Positions 17,193 to 26,290 of a DNA stretch of 64,000 bases are shown piece after piece. Position 1 is the first letter of the stretch. Each line of letters begins with the position of its first letter. The DNA is from Acidimicrobiales bacterium. Its GTDB lineage: Bacteria > Actinomycetota > Acidimicrobiia > Acidimicrobiales > SHLQ01. The notes beneath the pieces were generated by a model that was not told where the DNA came from, searched no databases, and saw nothing but the letters and a program-made list of their open reading frames with translations. The translations under genes were made by a program, and so were the position numbers. The DNA lies in assembly GCA_020628865.1 (NCBI GenBank), contig JAHDEJ010000004.1, forward strand, positions 1 to 64,000, in the 5' to 3' direction.

Positions 17193-18506
17193 ATGCTCCG
17201 ACAGCTGCACTGGAAGTCGATGACCGACGCCGAACGGGCGTGGATCCACAATCGCGGGACGGCGTACGAGACGACCGAGGGACTCCGCGAGAGCATCCGG
17301 GGGTTGGTCGACGACGTTCGTTCCCGGGGCGATGCGGCCCTGATCGATGCGCTCGAACGGTTCGACGGCGTGCGGGTGGACGCCGCCGGTCTGCGTGTGA
17401 GTGACGCAGAGTTTCAGCACGCACTCGACACGATTGATCCCGCTGTGCACGCCGGCATTCGGCAGATGATCCACAACATCCGACGCTTCAATGAAGCGCT
17501 CCATCGACGCCGGTCGAGCTGGACGTCCGAGATTGCGCCGGGTCACGTGGTCGGCGAACGCGTCGGTCCGGTTGCATCCGCCGCGCTCTTCTGCCCCAGC
17601 GGCAAGGCAAGCTATCCGTCGGTGCTGGCGCAGATCGCCACGCCGGCCGTGGTCGCCGGCGTACCCCAGTTGACGGCCATCGTTCCCCCGGTTCCGGGAG
17701 GTGCCGGCGAGGTCGACTCGGCCGTGCTGGTCGTCGCCAACGAGCTCGGCATCCGCAACGTGTTCCGCGTGAACGGTCCGGCCGGAGTCGCCGCAGCGGC
17801 GTTCGGAACCGAGACGATTCCCGCGCACGGCATGGTCGTCGGTCCCGGCAGCCCGCCGGTCTCGCTCGCGCAGCTCGAGGTGCGAGCGCACGGTGTGGAT
17901 TCCGTGGTGCTCGGCCCAACGGAGAGCATGGTCGTCGCCGACGGTTCGGTGAACCCTGCATGGCTTGCCGCCGACCTGCTCAACGAGGCCGAGCACGGCA
18001 CGGATTCGACCGTGGTCCTGGTGACGACGGAACAGTCCGTGATCGATGCCGCCAATCATCACCTCGCCGAGCAGGCGGCACCGCTTCCGACTGAGCGTCG
18101 CGAGGCGGCCACCTCAGCCCTGGGCGTCAACGGTGGCGCGATCCTGGTCGACGATCTGGACGAAGCGTTCCACGTGGCCAACTGGTTTGCGGCCGAGCAC
18201 TGTCAGATCGCAACGAGTGACCCGTGGGCGCACAGTCAGAAGCTGGAGCACGCAGGTGAGATTCTGCTCGGGCAGCACACGCCGTTCGCTGCGGGCAACT
18301 TCACGCTCGGCGGTCCGGCCGCGCTCCCGACCGGCGGCTTCGCCAACCGCGCCGGCGGGATCACGGTGGAGCAGTTCCTGAAGGCGGCGGCGATCGGTCA
18401 CCTGGACCAACGTGCGCTTGCCGCGGTCGCCGACAGCACGATCGCCCTGGCCGACCACGAGGGTTTCCCCGCGCACGCCAACAGCATCCACATTCGCCGC
18501 CGGTGA
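17193..18506 (+). CDS. Histidinol-dehydrogenase-family protein with altered active site
   Basis: The 437-residue product aligns with HisD over its full length, including PSGKASYPSVL, VNGPAGVAA and the catalytic AEH (residues 334-336). Several key positions differ from the usual HisD pattern: the QAEH segment reads EAEH (265-268), the GDY metal-ligand segment reads GNF (368-370), and the NHVLPT segment reads PAALPT (375-380). The late EGFPAH (423-428) is kept. These changes, and its location away from other his genes, suggest a different dehydrogenase. It could still be the only hisD of the genome, which cannot be checked here. Confidence 0.75.
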   Translation: MLRQLHWKSMTDAERAWIHNRGTAYETTEGLRESIRGLVDDVRSRGDAALIDALERFDGVRVDAAGLRVSDAEFQHALDTIDPAVHAGIRQMIHNIRRFNEALHRRRSSWTSEIAPGHVVGERVGPVASAALFCPSGKASYPSVLAQIATPAVVAGVPQLTAIVPPVPGGAGEVDSAVLVVANELGIRNVFRVNGPAGVAAAAFGTETIPAHGMVVGPGSPPVSLAQLEVRAHGVDSVVLGPTESMVVADGSVNPAWLAADLLNEAEHGTDSTVVLVTTEQSVIDAANHHLAEQAAPLPTERREAATSALGVNGGAILVDDLDEAFHVANWFAAEHCQIATSDPWAHSQKLEHAGEILLGQHTPFAAGNFTLGGPAALPTGGFANRAGGITVEQFLKAAAIGHLDQRALAAVADSTIALADHEGFPAHANSIHIRRR

Positions 18507-18541
18507 CTTGACCGCGTCCCGCATCCGGTCGATGGATCGGG

Positions 18542-19039
18542 ATGGGATTCCGTTCGATCATGACGGCTGCGGTGGCGACGTTGTCGTTGCTGAGTGCCTG
18601 TGGTGCTTCACCGCAACCTGAGGTCACCGCGGTCTCGTTCGAGAAGAACTTCGTCCAGGTCGAGTTGTCGCTCACGGTCGCCGCCGACGGAACCGCTCGG
18701 CTGACGGGCACATTCCTCCCAGAACCCGGCTGGCACCTGTACTCCACTGATCTCGCAATGACGGGTGTGGATGGCCTGGGTCGGCCGACGCGTATGGACG
18801 TGGTCGGCGGAGCGCTCGCAACCGGAGCCCCGCTGGCCTCGGTTGAGGCGTATGAACTGCCGATTCCGGCATTGGACACATCGGTTCCCGTCTACCCCGA
18901 CGGTCCGGTCACGCTCACATCCGACATCGAGCTGTCCGATGGAACCGTCGAAGTGGACGTCACCTACATGGCGTGCGCTGCAGATGGCGGATGCAGGATT
19001 CCGGTGGTGGGTCACCGAGTCGGGATTGCGTTGCCCTGA
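18542..19039 (+). CDS. Lipoprotein with a DsbD N-terminal-like domain
   Basis: The 165-residue product has a signal with lipobox LLSACGAS and then a beta-rich domain with PEPGWHLYS and ACAADGGCRIP, which resembles the outer sensor domain of the thiol reductase DsbD (a Cys pair and the nearby CxxP-type segment). It should act outside the membrane. No DsbD-like membrane core is encoded next to it, but the following gene (14-base gap) encodes a thioredoxin-fold lipoprotein with a CPDC motif, a natural partner. Confidence 0.7.
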   Translation: MGFRSIMTAAVATLSLLSACGASPQPEVTAVSFEKNFVQVELSLTVAADGTARLTGTFLPEPGWHLYSTDLAMTGVDGLGRPTRMDVVGGALATGAPLASVEAYELPIPALDTSVPVYPDGPVTLTSDIELSDGTVEVDVTYMACAADGGCRIPVVGHRVGIALP

Positions 19040-19053
19040 CGAAACGGAAGACC

Positions 19054-19704
19054 ATGCTCAGACTTCGACCCATCTCACTCCTCTTCGTGGCCCTCTTCGC
19101 TGCAATCGCGGCATGTGGCGGAGCGGAGGAAGCGGTGGTCTCAGCCCCCGCCGAGACCGCAGCGACGACGGCGACCACGGTGGTCGAGACCACCACCGAA
19201 GCGCCCACCACGACCGTTGCACCCGCGACCACGGCATCCCCGACAACCACGACGACGGCAGCATCCACGACCGAAGCGCCGACAACGACCGAGGCACTCG
19301 AACCGATCCCGCTCTACCTCGTCGACTCGTACGATCCAGCACGAGATCCCTTCGTGGACGTGGCCGATGCTGTCGATCTCGCCGGAGCTCGAGGCAAGCA
19401 GGTGATCGCCATTGTTGGGGGTGATTGGTGCCCGGACTGCATCGTGATCGACCAGTTCATTGCTGATCGCCCCGAGCTTCACGATTCGCTCGCCGAGCAA
19501 TTCGCGCTGGTGAAGGTCAACCTCAGCGAAGAGAACGAGAATCGGACGTGGTGGGAGCAATACCCCGCGTTCGAGTGGGTTCCACACTTCTACGTGTTCG
19601 ACGGTGACGGTGCGTTGGTCGACTCCTACGACACCCGAGGGCTGATGCGCGATGGACGATTCCAGGACGATCTGTTCGAACAGTTCATCGCCGAGCGAAG
19701 CTGA
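19054..19704 (+). CDS. Thioredoxin-fold lipoprotein
   Basis: The 216-residue product has a lipobox (IAACGG), a long linker very rich in Thr, Ala and Pro (about residues 28-82), and a thioredoxin-like domain with GGDWCPDCIVID (the CPDC redox pair near 128) and a later VPHFYVFDGDGALV. It is predicted to act outside the membrane as a thiol reductant or oxidant. The ATG at 19054 is chosen because the signal peptide starts there; upstream in-frame codons lie in the previous gene. The linker DNA is a run of ACC/ACG-type codons that could vary in length between strains. Confidence 0.82.
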   Translation: MLRLRPISLLFVALFAAIAACGGAEEAVVSAPAETAATTATTVVETTTEAPTTTVAPATTASPTTTTTAASTTEAPTTTEALEPIPLYLVDSYDPARDPFVDVADAVDLAGARGKQVIAIVGGDWCPDCIVIDQFIADRPELHDSLAEQFALVKVNLSEENENRTWWEQYPAFEWVPHFYVFDGDGALVDSYDTRGLMRDGRFQDDLFEQFIAERS

Positions 19705-19715
19705 GAGTCAGCCGT

Positions 19716-20762
19716 TCAGAGGGTGATGAAGACCTTGCCCCGAGGATCCTGGAGTGTGTTGGCCAGATCGGACATGACGTCGGTGAGTGCCACCGTGGCG
19801 CCGACATCCGTGCTCCATCGTCCGTCACCGAACCGAGCCTGCACCTCGCCGAAGACGGCGAGCCGCTCCTCCATCGGTGCGCCCATGAGCCAGGGTGTGA
19901 GCCAGAAGCCGCGGATCGTCTTGTTGAGGAAGATGAGTTCGCCAGGGTTCGACAGTGGCGGTAGCTCGGGGCTCAGCGAGCCGTAGACGAGCCAGGTGCT
20001 GTTCTTGCCCATCGCGTTGAAGACGTCGGTGGACGTGGCGTCGACGACGGCATCGATGAACATCTCCGGCTTGTGTTCACGCATCGCCGCCTTGAGCTGA
20101 TCGGCGAAGTCGGGGTCATTCTGGTTGAGCACGACCGTGGCGCCGAGCTCCAGGAGCATGTCGGTGTGAACGTCGCGCCGAACGATGGCGATCGAGGCCA
20201 GACCCTCGTCCCGGGCGAGCGCAATGATGAACTTGGAGACCTGGCTCGCTCCTGCGGTGAGCACGACACCGGGGGAGCCGGCGTCCTTCGCCTGAGCGAA
20301 CATCGCCGCAGCGGTGAGCGGGTTCACGATGAATCCGGCCGCGTCGGGGTCGGCGACCATGTCGGGCATCGGGATGCACATCATTGCGTCGGTGATGCCG
20401 TGGGTGGCCCAGGTTCCGGAGCCGTTCGGCGTGGCGACGAAGCTCACTCGCTGACCGATCAACGAGGTTGCGTACGGGTCGCTGCCGGATCCGACGACGG
20501 TGCCGACGCCCTCGAAGCCGGCGGCCTTGCCCTTGATGCGGGGCTGACCGTACTCGCCCTTCAGGAAGTGCAGGTCGGACGGATTGATGGCGGCCATCGT
20601 CATCTCCACGATGACCTGGCCCGGCTCGAGTTCGGGAACGCTGACCTCGCCCAGTTCGAGCACGTCATCGAACGAGTCGTAGTGGATGTGACCGACCGGC
20701 GTGTCCGTGTAGCCGTCTCCCTTCTGCAGAAGGGCGGTGAAGGACTCTGGGACGCTGCTCAT
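19716..20762 (-). CDS. MDR-superfamily NAD(P)H oxidoreductase (quinone reductase / enoyl reductase-like)
   Basis: The 348-residue product has a GroES-like half (NPSDLHFLKGEYGQ; GFEGVGTVV) and a Rossmann half (VVLTAGASQVSKFIIALAR, where GASQVS stands for the usual glycine-rich turn). No catalytic-zinc ligands of classical alcohol dehydrogenases are visible, so it is more like quinone oxidoreductases or mitochondrial enoyl reductases, using NAD(P)H. It converges on the thioredoxin lipoprotein gene and is divergent from the NTF2-like gene 46 bases away. The substrate is unknown. Confidence 0.85.
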   Translation of the reverse strand: MSSVPESFTALLQKGDGYTDTPVGHIHYDSFDDVLELGEVSVPELEPGQVIVEMTMAAINPSDLHFLKGEYGQPRIKGKAAGFEGVGTVVGSGSDPYATSLIGQRVSFVATPNGSGTWATHGITDAMMCIPMPDMVADPDAAGFIVNPLTAAAMFAQAKDAGSPGVVLTAGASQVSKFIIALARDEGLASIAIVRRDVHTDMLLELGATVVLNQNDPDFADQLKAAMREHKPEMFIDAVVDATSTDVFNAMGKNSTWLVYGSLSPELPPLSNPGELIFLNKTIRGFWLTPWLMGAPMEERLAVFGEVQARFGDGRWSTDVGATVALTDVMSDLANTLQDPRGKVFITL

Positions 20763-20808
20763 GGGCGCAGCCTACGCAGTGCCGGTCGGTCGTGAGAGAC
20801 TCGCACCC

Positions 20809-21201
20809 ATGACCGCGTTGCCAGAATTGCTCGACGCCAACCAGGCGTTCTACGAGGCGCACGAACAACGAGACCTCGACGCGATGATTGCGGTCTGGTC
20901 GACGGGCGACGACGTGGTGTGTGTCCACCCGGGCTGGAGAATCCTTCGAGGTGAGCGCGAGGTGCTTTCGAGTTGGGCGGCCATCTTCGGTGGTGGCGGG
21001 CGCAACCAATTCATCATCACGAATGTCGAGGCCTTCGTCCGTGGCGACGTCGGCGTGGTCACCTGCGACGAGAACCTGGTCGACGGTTCCGCGGGGGCGA
21101 CGATTGCGGCGACGATTGCGGCCACCAACGTCTTCGAACGGCGTGACGGTGCGTGGCGGATGGTTGCCCACCACGGGTCGCCGGTCGTTCCGCGAATGTG
21201 A
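20809..21201 (+). CDS. SnoaL/NTF2-like domain protein
   Basis: The 130-residue product is a small alpha+beta protein of the NTF2-like fold (LLDANQAFYEAHEQRDLDAM, then WSTGDDVVCVHPGW and a final RRDGAWRMVAHHGSP). The family holds enzymes and binding proteins, so no reaction can be assigned. The start at 20809 fits the family N-terminus; longer forms run into the divergent oxidoreductase gene. Confidence 0.85.
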   Translation: MTALPELLDANQAFYEAHEQRDLDAMIAVWSTGDDVVCVHPGWRILRGEREVLSSWAAIFGGGGRNQFIITNVEAFVRGDVGVVTCDENLVDGSAGATIAATIAATNVFERRDGAWRMVAHHGSPVVPRM

Positions 21202-21252
21202 GTTCTGGAAAGTGGTCACAACGTGTCCACTTTGGCGTGGTTGAGTACTCCC

Positions 21253-21846
21253 ATGAACACCACATCAGACACCAACACCATGCCGGATCCCCGGGCGGAC
21301 TTCGCCCGTGTCGTCGAATCGGTGGGCGCGCTCATCGAGTCGACCACCGAGGCCGAGCTCGGCTTGCCGACACCGTGCCCCGAGTTCACCGTCAAGGAGC
21401 TCCTCGAACATCTCGTCCTCATCCCCACCCGGGCAGCGGCGGTCGGACGGGGTGAGCACTGGACCACCACGGCAGACGAACCTCGAGATGCGGGCTGGCA
21501 CGACGCCTGGATGCAGGCGAACCACGCCGTCATGGAGGCGTGGACTGATCCGGCCAAACTCGGACAGGAGTACGAGGTCCCGTGGGGCACGTTCCCCGGT
21601 GCGGCGATCCTCATCGCATGGACCGGCGAGATCGCCGTCCACGGATGGGATCTGGCCACGGCGCGGGGCGTGGAGTTCTCGATCGACGACGACATTCTCC
21701 AGGTGGCGCTCGTCGGGGCCAAGTTCATCCCAGCCGAGGGACGGGACGACCCCATGGTGCCGTTCGGGCCCGTGGTCGACCCGGGTCCGGACGCACCGGC
21801 GCTCCTCCAGATCGCCGGCTGGATGGGCCGCGATGTGCTGAGCTGA
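21253..21846 (+). CDS. TIGR03086-family mycothiol-dependent/DinB-like metal protein
   Basis: The 197-residue product has the opening of the maleylpyruvate isomerase/mycothiol-dependent DinB-like group: LGLPTPCPEFTVKELLEHLV, with further histidines at GRGEHW and AVHGWDLATA that would bind a metal. Such proteins are found mostly in mycothiol-producing actinobacteria, which supports the taxon guess. Its substrate is unknown. The ATG at 21253 is taken; a GTG at 21223 is in frame. Confidence 0.82.
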   Translation: MNTTSDTNTMPDPRADFARVVESVGALIESTTEAELGLPTPCPEFTVKELLEHLVLIPTRAAAVGRGEHWTTTADEPRDAGWHDAWMQANHAVMEAWTDPAKLGQEYEVPWGTFPGAAILIAWTGEIAVHGWDLATARGVEFSIDDDILQVALVGAKFIPAEGRDDPMVPFGPVVDPGPDAPALLQIAGWMGRDVLS

Positions 21847-21884
21847 ACTCTGCACCGGGCCTAGCCCAGGATCATCCTGCGAAC

Positions 21885-21906
21885 GTCCGGTTGGCGTCCG
21901 GTTGGC
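21885..21906 (+). repeat. Two tandem copies of an 11-bp repeat
   Basis: GTCCGGTTGGC is repeated twice without spacing in the gap between the TIGR03086 gene and the DUF1996-RTX gene. Spacing of one helical turn could suit a regulator binding as direct repeats. No other sign of function was seen. Confidence 0.35.
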
Positions 21907-21967
21907 GATGACGGAATGCGGCATGCTGGCAGGTGGGCTGGTCGCCGACAACGAGGAGTCCTCTGCC

Positions 21968-23494
21968 ATGCACCACACGACACCGCACATGATTCGGGCC
22001 TGGGTCGCCGGGGTCGTCGCGATCGGTGTTGCCGCCGTCGCTCACCTGCTCCTTGCCGGCTCTGCCGGTGCGACGATCAGCAACGACGGGGCGCCACCGC
22101 CACGTACGGCCGACTCGTCGAATTTCCGGACGTTCTGTTCCTTCTCGCACGCAGCCTTCGACGACCCGATCGTGTTTCCGAATCAGCCGCGGGCCTCGCA
22201 CCTGCACTTCTTCTTCGGCAACACGGCCACCGATGCCTCGAGCACGCCGGACTCCCTGCGGCAACGGGGCAGTTCGACCTGTCAGGGCACCAACGCCAAC
22301 AAGTCGGCCTACTGGATCCCGGCGGTGATCACTGCAGACGGCACGCCAATGATCCCGGACCGACACGACATCTACTACAAGCACCTCACCGACCAGGCGG
22401 CCGAGGACGTGGTGGCGCTCCCGGCTGGACTGAAGATGATCGCCGGCAACGCGGATGGGTCGCCGGAGTCGCAGCCGAACGTTGCGTACTGGCGGTGCGA
22501 CAGTGCGAACGGCGCGCCGAACAGCGACACGATTCCGGTCTGTCAGCAGGGCGATCTGCTGCGGATGTCCGTCATCTTCCCGTCCTGCTGGGACGGTGCG
22601 AACCTCGACGCTCGCAATCACATGAGCCACATGGCGTACGCCGTTTACGACGACCGCGGACAATCGATGTGCCCGAACAGCCACCCGTTTCCCGTGCCGC
22701 AACTCCAGCTTCAGTGGGCGTGGGAGATTCGACAGGGTTCGACGGCCGGATGGGAGCTGTCCTCAGACAACGGCCGCCCCGCTGGGTCGACACTCCATGC
22801 GGACTGGATGAACGGCTGGCACCAGCCGACGATGGAGGCGTGGACGACCGCGTGCATCAACGAGCGTCGTGACTGCGCCGGTGGAACGCTGGGCGATGGC
22901 CGGAGGCTCGATCAGCGGCTGAGCATGGGCGACCGACGGATCCCGAAACCGCATACCAACGCGGCCGACGGTCTGCACTGCAACGGCCGACCGGCCACGA
23001 TCATCGGGACGAACCGCGCCGACACGATCGTCGGCACGTCAGGCGACGACGTGATCGTCGCCCGCGGCGGAAACGATCGGATCCAGGGCGGCGGCGGCAA
23101 CGACATCATCTGCGGAGGCAAAGGTGCCGACCACATCGATGCGGGAGCCGGCGACGACGAGATCTTCGCCGGGCCCGGTGACGACACTGCCCACGGAAGC
23201 GACGGTGACGACTTCCTCGACGGCCAGCGCGGCGATGACGAGCTCCACGGCGACGCCGGAAACGACGCGGTTCGGGGCGGTGCCGGCGACGACGATCTGT
23301 TTTCGACGCAGGACTACAACGTGTTGTTGGGCGGCCGGGGCAACGACACACTCACCGGCGGATGGTGGATCGATCGGCTCTACGGCGGTGCCGGCAACGA
23401 CACGATCGACGGTGTCGGTGCAAACGATCGCATCAACGGCGGTCGAGGGACCGACACGTGCGTCCGGTCTCCGGTGATCCGAAAGTGTGAGTGA
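21968..23494 (+). CDS. Secreted DUF1996 protein with C-terminal RTX calcium repeats
   Basis: The 508-residue product has a signal peptide (hydrophobic about residues 12-35, cleavage near AGA), a DUF1996 domain (about 45-300, with SHLHFFFGN and several paired cysteines) and a C-terminal run of roughly a dozen RTX nonapeptides of the GGxGxDxI type (about 338-490, such as GGAGNDTIDG). RTX repeats fold on binding calcium outside the cell. DUF1996 is best known from fungal secreted proteins and has no settled activity. The ATG at 21968 follows GAGGAG. No type 1 secretion genes are nearby, and the signal peptide suggests the Sec route. Confidence 0.88.
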   Translation: MHHTTPHMIRAWVAGVVAIGVAAVAHLLLAGSAGATISNDGAPPPRTADSSNFRTFCSFSHAAFDDPIVFPNQPRASHLHFFFGNTATDASSTPDSLRQRGSSTCQGTNANKSAYWIPAVITADGTPMIPDRHDIYYKHLTDQAAEDVVALPAGLKMIAGNADGSPESQPNVAYWRCDSANGAPNSDTIPVCQQGDLLRMSVIFPSCWDGANLDARNHMSHMAYAVYDDRGQSMCPNSHPFPVPQLQLQWAWEIRQGSTAGWELSSDNGRPAGSTLHADWMNGWHQPTMEAWTTACINERRDCAGGTLGDGRRLDQRLSMGDRRIPKPHTNAADGLHCNGRPATIIGTNRADTIVGTSGDDVIVARGGNDRIQGGGGNDIICGGKGADHIDAGAGDDEIFAGPGDDTAHGSDGDDFLDGQRGDDELHGDAGNDAVRGGAGDDDLFSTQDYNVLLGGRGNDTLTGGWWIDRLYGGAGNDTIDGVGANDRINGGRGTDTCVRSPVIRKCE

Positions 23495-23551
23495 GGAAGA
23501 GGGGTCGACCGGCCCTGTTCCCGGCCCGAGCCGCAGTGCCACACTCGGCCC

Positions 23552-23968
23552 ATGCGCTGGATCCGGCAGTTCGCCTCGCTCCTTCTTGTGCCACTGGTGT
23601 GTGGCGTCGCATTCGCTGTTGCGCTCGGTTGGGACGGCGAGTTCGTCCTGATCGATTCGGTCGGCAGTTGGCTCGGTCTGGGCCTGGTCACGCTCGGCAT
23701 GCTCGGCGTATCGCGGGCGGCCAGCCACATCGGTTGGCGTCGGCGAATGGTTGCCGTCTTCGTACTCGCCACCGTGTGGTTCGCCATCCGGTGGGCGAAT
23801 CGGCCCCTCGACTACGTCTCCTTCGACGAGTCGCCCGAGGTGGTCGCCTGGGCGGTGACCTTGAGCGTCTTCATGCCGTTGGTCGTCATCGCAGCGATGA
23901 TCGAAGACACCTGGCGAGATCGCCAGCAGAGTCGGTTCGAGGAGCTGCTTCGCCGCGAGGCGAGCTGA
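23552..23968 (+). CDS. Small membrane protein, unrecognised
   Basis: The 138-residue product has four predicted membrane helices (about 8-27, 38-56, 67-85 and 96-116) and a charged tail. I do not recognise a family. It is 57 bases after the RTX gene and convergent with the next gene, so it may stand alone. Confidence 0.7.
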   Translation: MRWIRQFASLLLVPLVCGVAFAVALGWDGEFVLIDSVGSWLGLGLVTLGMLGVSRAASHIGWRRRMVAVFVLATVWFAIRWANRPLDYVSFDESPEVVAWAVTLSVFMPLVVIAAMIEDTWRDRQQSRFEELLRREAS

Positions 23969-23977
23969 GGGCCTGAA

Positions 23978-24421
23978 TCAGGCGACCCGGCGACCCATCA
24001 CAAAGAGGCTCATCGCGACGATCCCTGCGGCCAGCACCGCGTCCGGTCCCCAGGCACTCGCCGGGTGGCCGGAGAAGCCGCACATTGCTGCGACGAGGAT
24101 TACCGAGAGGCCGCAGAGCACCGAGACCGGGGCGGTCGCCCGGCTGTTCGAGATGGAGAACGCCACGACGGTGAAGATGCCGGCGAGTGTCACCAGGAAC
24201 ATGGCAAGCGCGAGCGAGTCGACAAAGGAAAGGTCGATGCTCGTGGACCCGTCCGATGGGGTGAAGATACCGAGCGTCCACAGGAAGCCCAGCCAGGACG
24301 CGCCGATCATCCCGTGAAGGACGCGGCTCGGTGCGGCCGATACCCACTGCGCTGGTCGTTCGGCGATCCGGGGGATGGACGTGAGTACTCGGCGGAGCTG
24401 TTCGTTCCTGGTGCTGTCCAT
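23978..24421 (-). CDS. Small membrane protein, unrecognised
   Basis: The 147-residue product has a polar start (about 35 residues) and then four predicted membrane helices, ending in RRVA. No motif was recognised. It follows the patatin/PhyH pair on the same strand after an 80-base gap and may be a separate unit. Confidence 0.68.
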   Translation of the reverse strand: MDSTRNEQLRRVLTSIPRIAERPAQWVSAAPSRVLHGMIGASWLGFLWTLGIFTPSDGSTSIDLSFVDSLALAMFLVTLAGIFTVVAFSISNSRATAPVSVLCGLSVILVAAMCGFSGHPASAWGPDAVLAAGIVAMSLFVMGRRVA

Positions 24422-24501
24422 CGGTGCTCTCCTGTTGTGGCGTCTGGTTCAGTCTTGCACGTGACCGGCCGCCGGGGCCGGCGAGCTGCGCCAACCAGTC
24501 A

Positions 24502-25386
24502 TCAGGTCGCGCCGATTCGGGCGAAGGCGTCGACCACCATCTGGGCTGCGGCTTCGGCGATCTTCGGGCCGGCGTCCTGGTTGCGACGTGGGAATCCCTG
24601 GGCCAGTTCCATGATCGTGGCGTCGGGTTCGATTCGCAGGGCGTGGGTGCCCGCCCGTTCGAGGAGGAGCATTTCGGCGTCCAGCTGACGACGGGCCCGC
24701 CGGCGGATCGCTCCATTGCCGGGTTGGGTCATGGGCGACGAGATCAGCACGGCATCGAGATCGTCCGGCACGAAGAGGTCGGCGTGTACGGCGGATGCGA
24801 TGGCGCCGTCGACGTGCGGGCGCCCGTCGATCAGTTTGGTGCGGAACATGCCCGGGACCGCCGACGACGCCTCCATCGCATCGACGACGGCGACGTCGGT
24901 GCGGTCCCGTCCGAACACGACCAGCTCGCCGTCGTCGGCGCGGACGCTGGGAATCCAGAGCGGATCGGGCCACTCCGTCATCGCCTGCGCTCCCGGGAAG
25001 TTGCGCAACGTGGATGTGGGGAAGGCGCCGACGGGAAGGGCGCCGGCGATTCCGGGCAACCCGCGGCCCGGCCGCCAACTGAGCGCGGCCGCTGGCGCAA
25101 TCGGCCGCAGCACCCTCCACGGTCGGCGGCGAACGTCGCGGAACGCCTGCTCCATGTCGGCCCGATCGGCCGGATCATCCGGGGGACCGAGGGTTGCGAG
25201 AACCTCCGATGTCGTGGCGCCGCTCAACATCGAAATGGCGATCGATGAGCCGGCCGACGTTCCGATCACCCGCTCCGCGCTCGCCGGGTCCCGGCCCGTG
25301 GCTCGCAGACCGTCGAGCACACCGAGGTGGAAGGCCCAACCGAATGCCCCGCCCGCGCCGAGCCCGATGCCGATTCTCATGGCCAC
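24502..25386 (-). CDS. Patatin-like phospholipase
   Basis: The 294-residue product has the patatin catalytic features: the oxyanion loop GLGAGGAFGWAFH (8-20), the nucleophile serine in GTSAGS (43-48), and the dyad aspartate in HVDGAIAS (near 191). It should hydrolyse lipid acyl esters; no signal peptide is visible, so it acts in the cytoplasm or at the inner membrane face. Its start overlaps the end of the PhyH gene by ten bases, so the two are probably cotranscribed and may share a lipid-related role. Confidence 0.88.
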   Translation of the reverse strand: MAMRIGIGLGAGGAFGWAFHLGVLDGLRATGRDPASAERVIGTSAGSSIAISMLSGATTSEVLATLGPPDDPADRADMEQAFRDVRRRPWRVLRPIAPAAALSWRPGRGLPGIAGALPVGAFPTSTLRNFPGAQAMTEWPDPLWIPSVRADDGELVVFGRDRTDVAVVDAMEASSAVPGMFRTKLIDGRPHVDGAIASAVHADLFVPDDLDAVLISSPMTQPGNGAIRRRARRQLDAEMLLLERAGTHALRIEPDATIMELAQGFPRRNQDAGPKIAEAAAQMVVDAFARIGAT

Positions 25387-26267
25387 AGCGTGGGGAACCT
25401 GTCCTCCCGCATCCGATCGCCGGGTTGGAGGCCCAAGTCGTCCAGTGGGGGAGAGGTGGCGCCATTGCGTTCGATGTAGTGGGCGTCGTCACCGAGCCAC
25501 CGGGTGGAGAAGGCTCGGCGGCGTCCGACGATCGGGGCGTCGGTCGTCCCATGCAAGGTGCGGAAGTCGAACACGAGGGCGTCACCCGGTCCCAGGGCGA
25601 ACGCGATCACGTCGGGATCATCGGGGTCGACGTCGCGCGGCGCTCGGACGAGTTCGTCCTCGCTGTGATAGTCGGAGCCATCGCGGAAGGCGCGCGGGAC
25701 GTAGGTGTTGCCGTCTCGATGCGAGCCACGGAGAAACCGCACTGCGGTTTCGACAGGAGTCGGGTCGAGGGCCACATAGACGCTCGCGGTCTGACGTCCA
25801 TCGACGCAGTAGTACGGCAGATCGTGATGCCACGGTGTGGCCTTTGCGGTTCCCGCTTCCTTGGCGAAGGCGTGTTCGTGGAACAGCTGGGCGGTGTCGG
25901 ATCGCATCAATTGGGCGGCCAGCGCGGCAGCCTCGGATGTGAGAACGAATGCCGTCCACTCGGGAACCCGCTGCCAGTTGCAGTAGCAATCGAAGAACCG
26001 GCCCGGCTCGCCCGGCGTGACGCTCTCACAGGGAAACGCGTAGCTGTTTGGGTTGGCCATAATGCGGTCGAGGCCGGCCCCGAGCGGTGCCACCCAATCG
26101 CGGAACAGCCCGGGAAAGCGGGCCACACCGTCGCGTTGGAAGGTGTCGATGTCCGATGGGTCGACCGCCACGTCGGCCCGCTGTGTGGCCGAAGCGAGGG
26201 GCCCCGCATCGTCGATGAGCCACCAGTCCACGGTTGTGGCGTTTCCTGTGGTGACCCCGTTCGTCAT
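25377..26267 (-). CDS. Phytanoyl-CoA dioxygenase (PhyH) family protein
   Basis: The 296-residue product has the two-histidine/one-acid iron site of Fe(II)/2-oxoglutarate oxygenases: HHDLPYY (His-x-Asp near 162) and the later His in FRTLHGTTDAP, with an arginine-rich stretch nearby for 2-oxoglutarate. The family hydroxylates fatty acyl-CoAs and many other small molecules. It is the first gene of a unit with the patatin gene and is divergent from the sugar dehydrogenase gene 23 bases away, so their promoters must overlap. Confidence 0.85.
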   Translation of the reverse strand: MTNGVTTGNATTVDWWLIDDAGPLASATQRADVAVDPSDIDTFQRDGVARFPGLFRDWVAPLGAGLDRIMANPNSYAFPCESVTPGEPGRFFDCYCNWQRVPEWTAFVLTSEAAALAAQLMRSDTAQLFHEHAFAKEAGTAKATPWHHDLPYYCVDGRQTASVYVALDPTPVETAVRFLRGSHRDGNTYVPRAFRDGSDYHSEDELVRAPRDVDPDDPDVIAFALGPGDALVFDFRTLHGTTDAPIVGRRRAFSTRWLGDDAHYIERNGATSPPLDDLGLQPGDRMREDRFPTLWP

Positions 26268-26290
26268 GGCCGCGAGTCTACGTTGGAGTC

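Noticed and set aside
16119-18062. 647-residue open frame antisense to the deacetylase and HisD-like genes
   Set aside because: Shadow of two well supported genes; composition is rich in Arg, Gly and His without domains.
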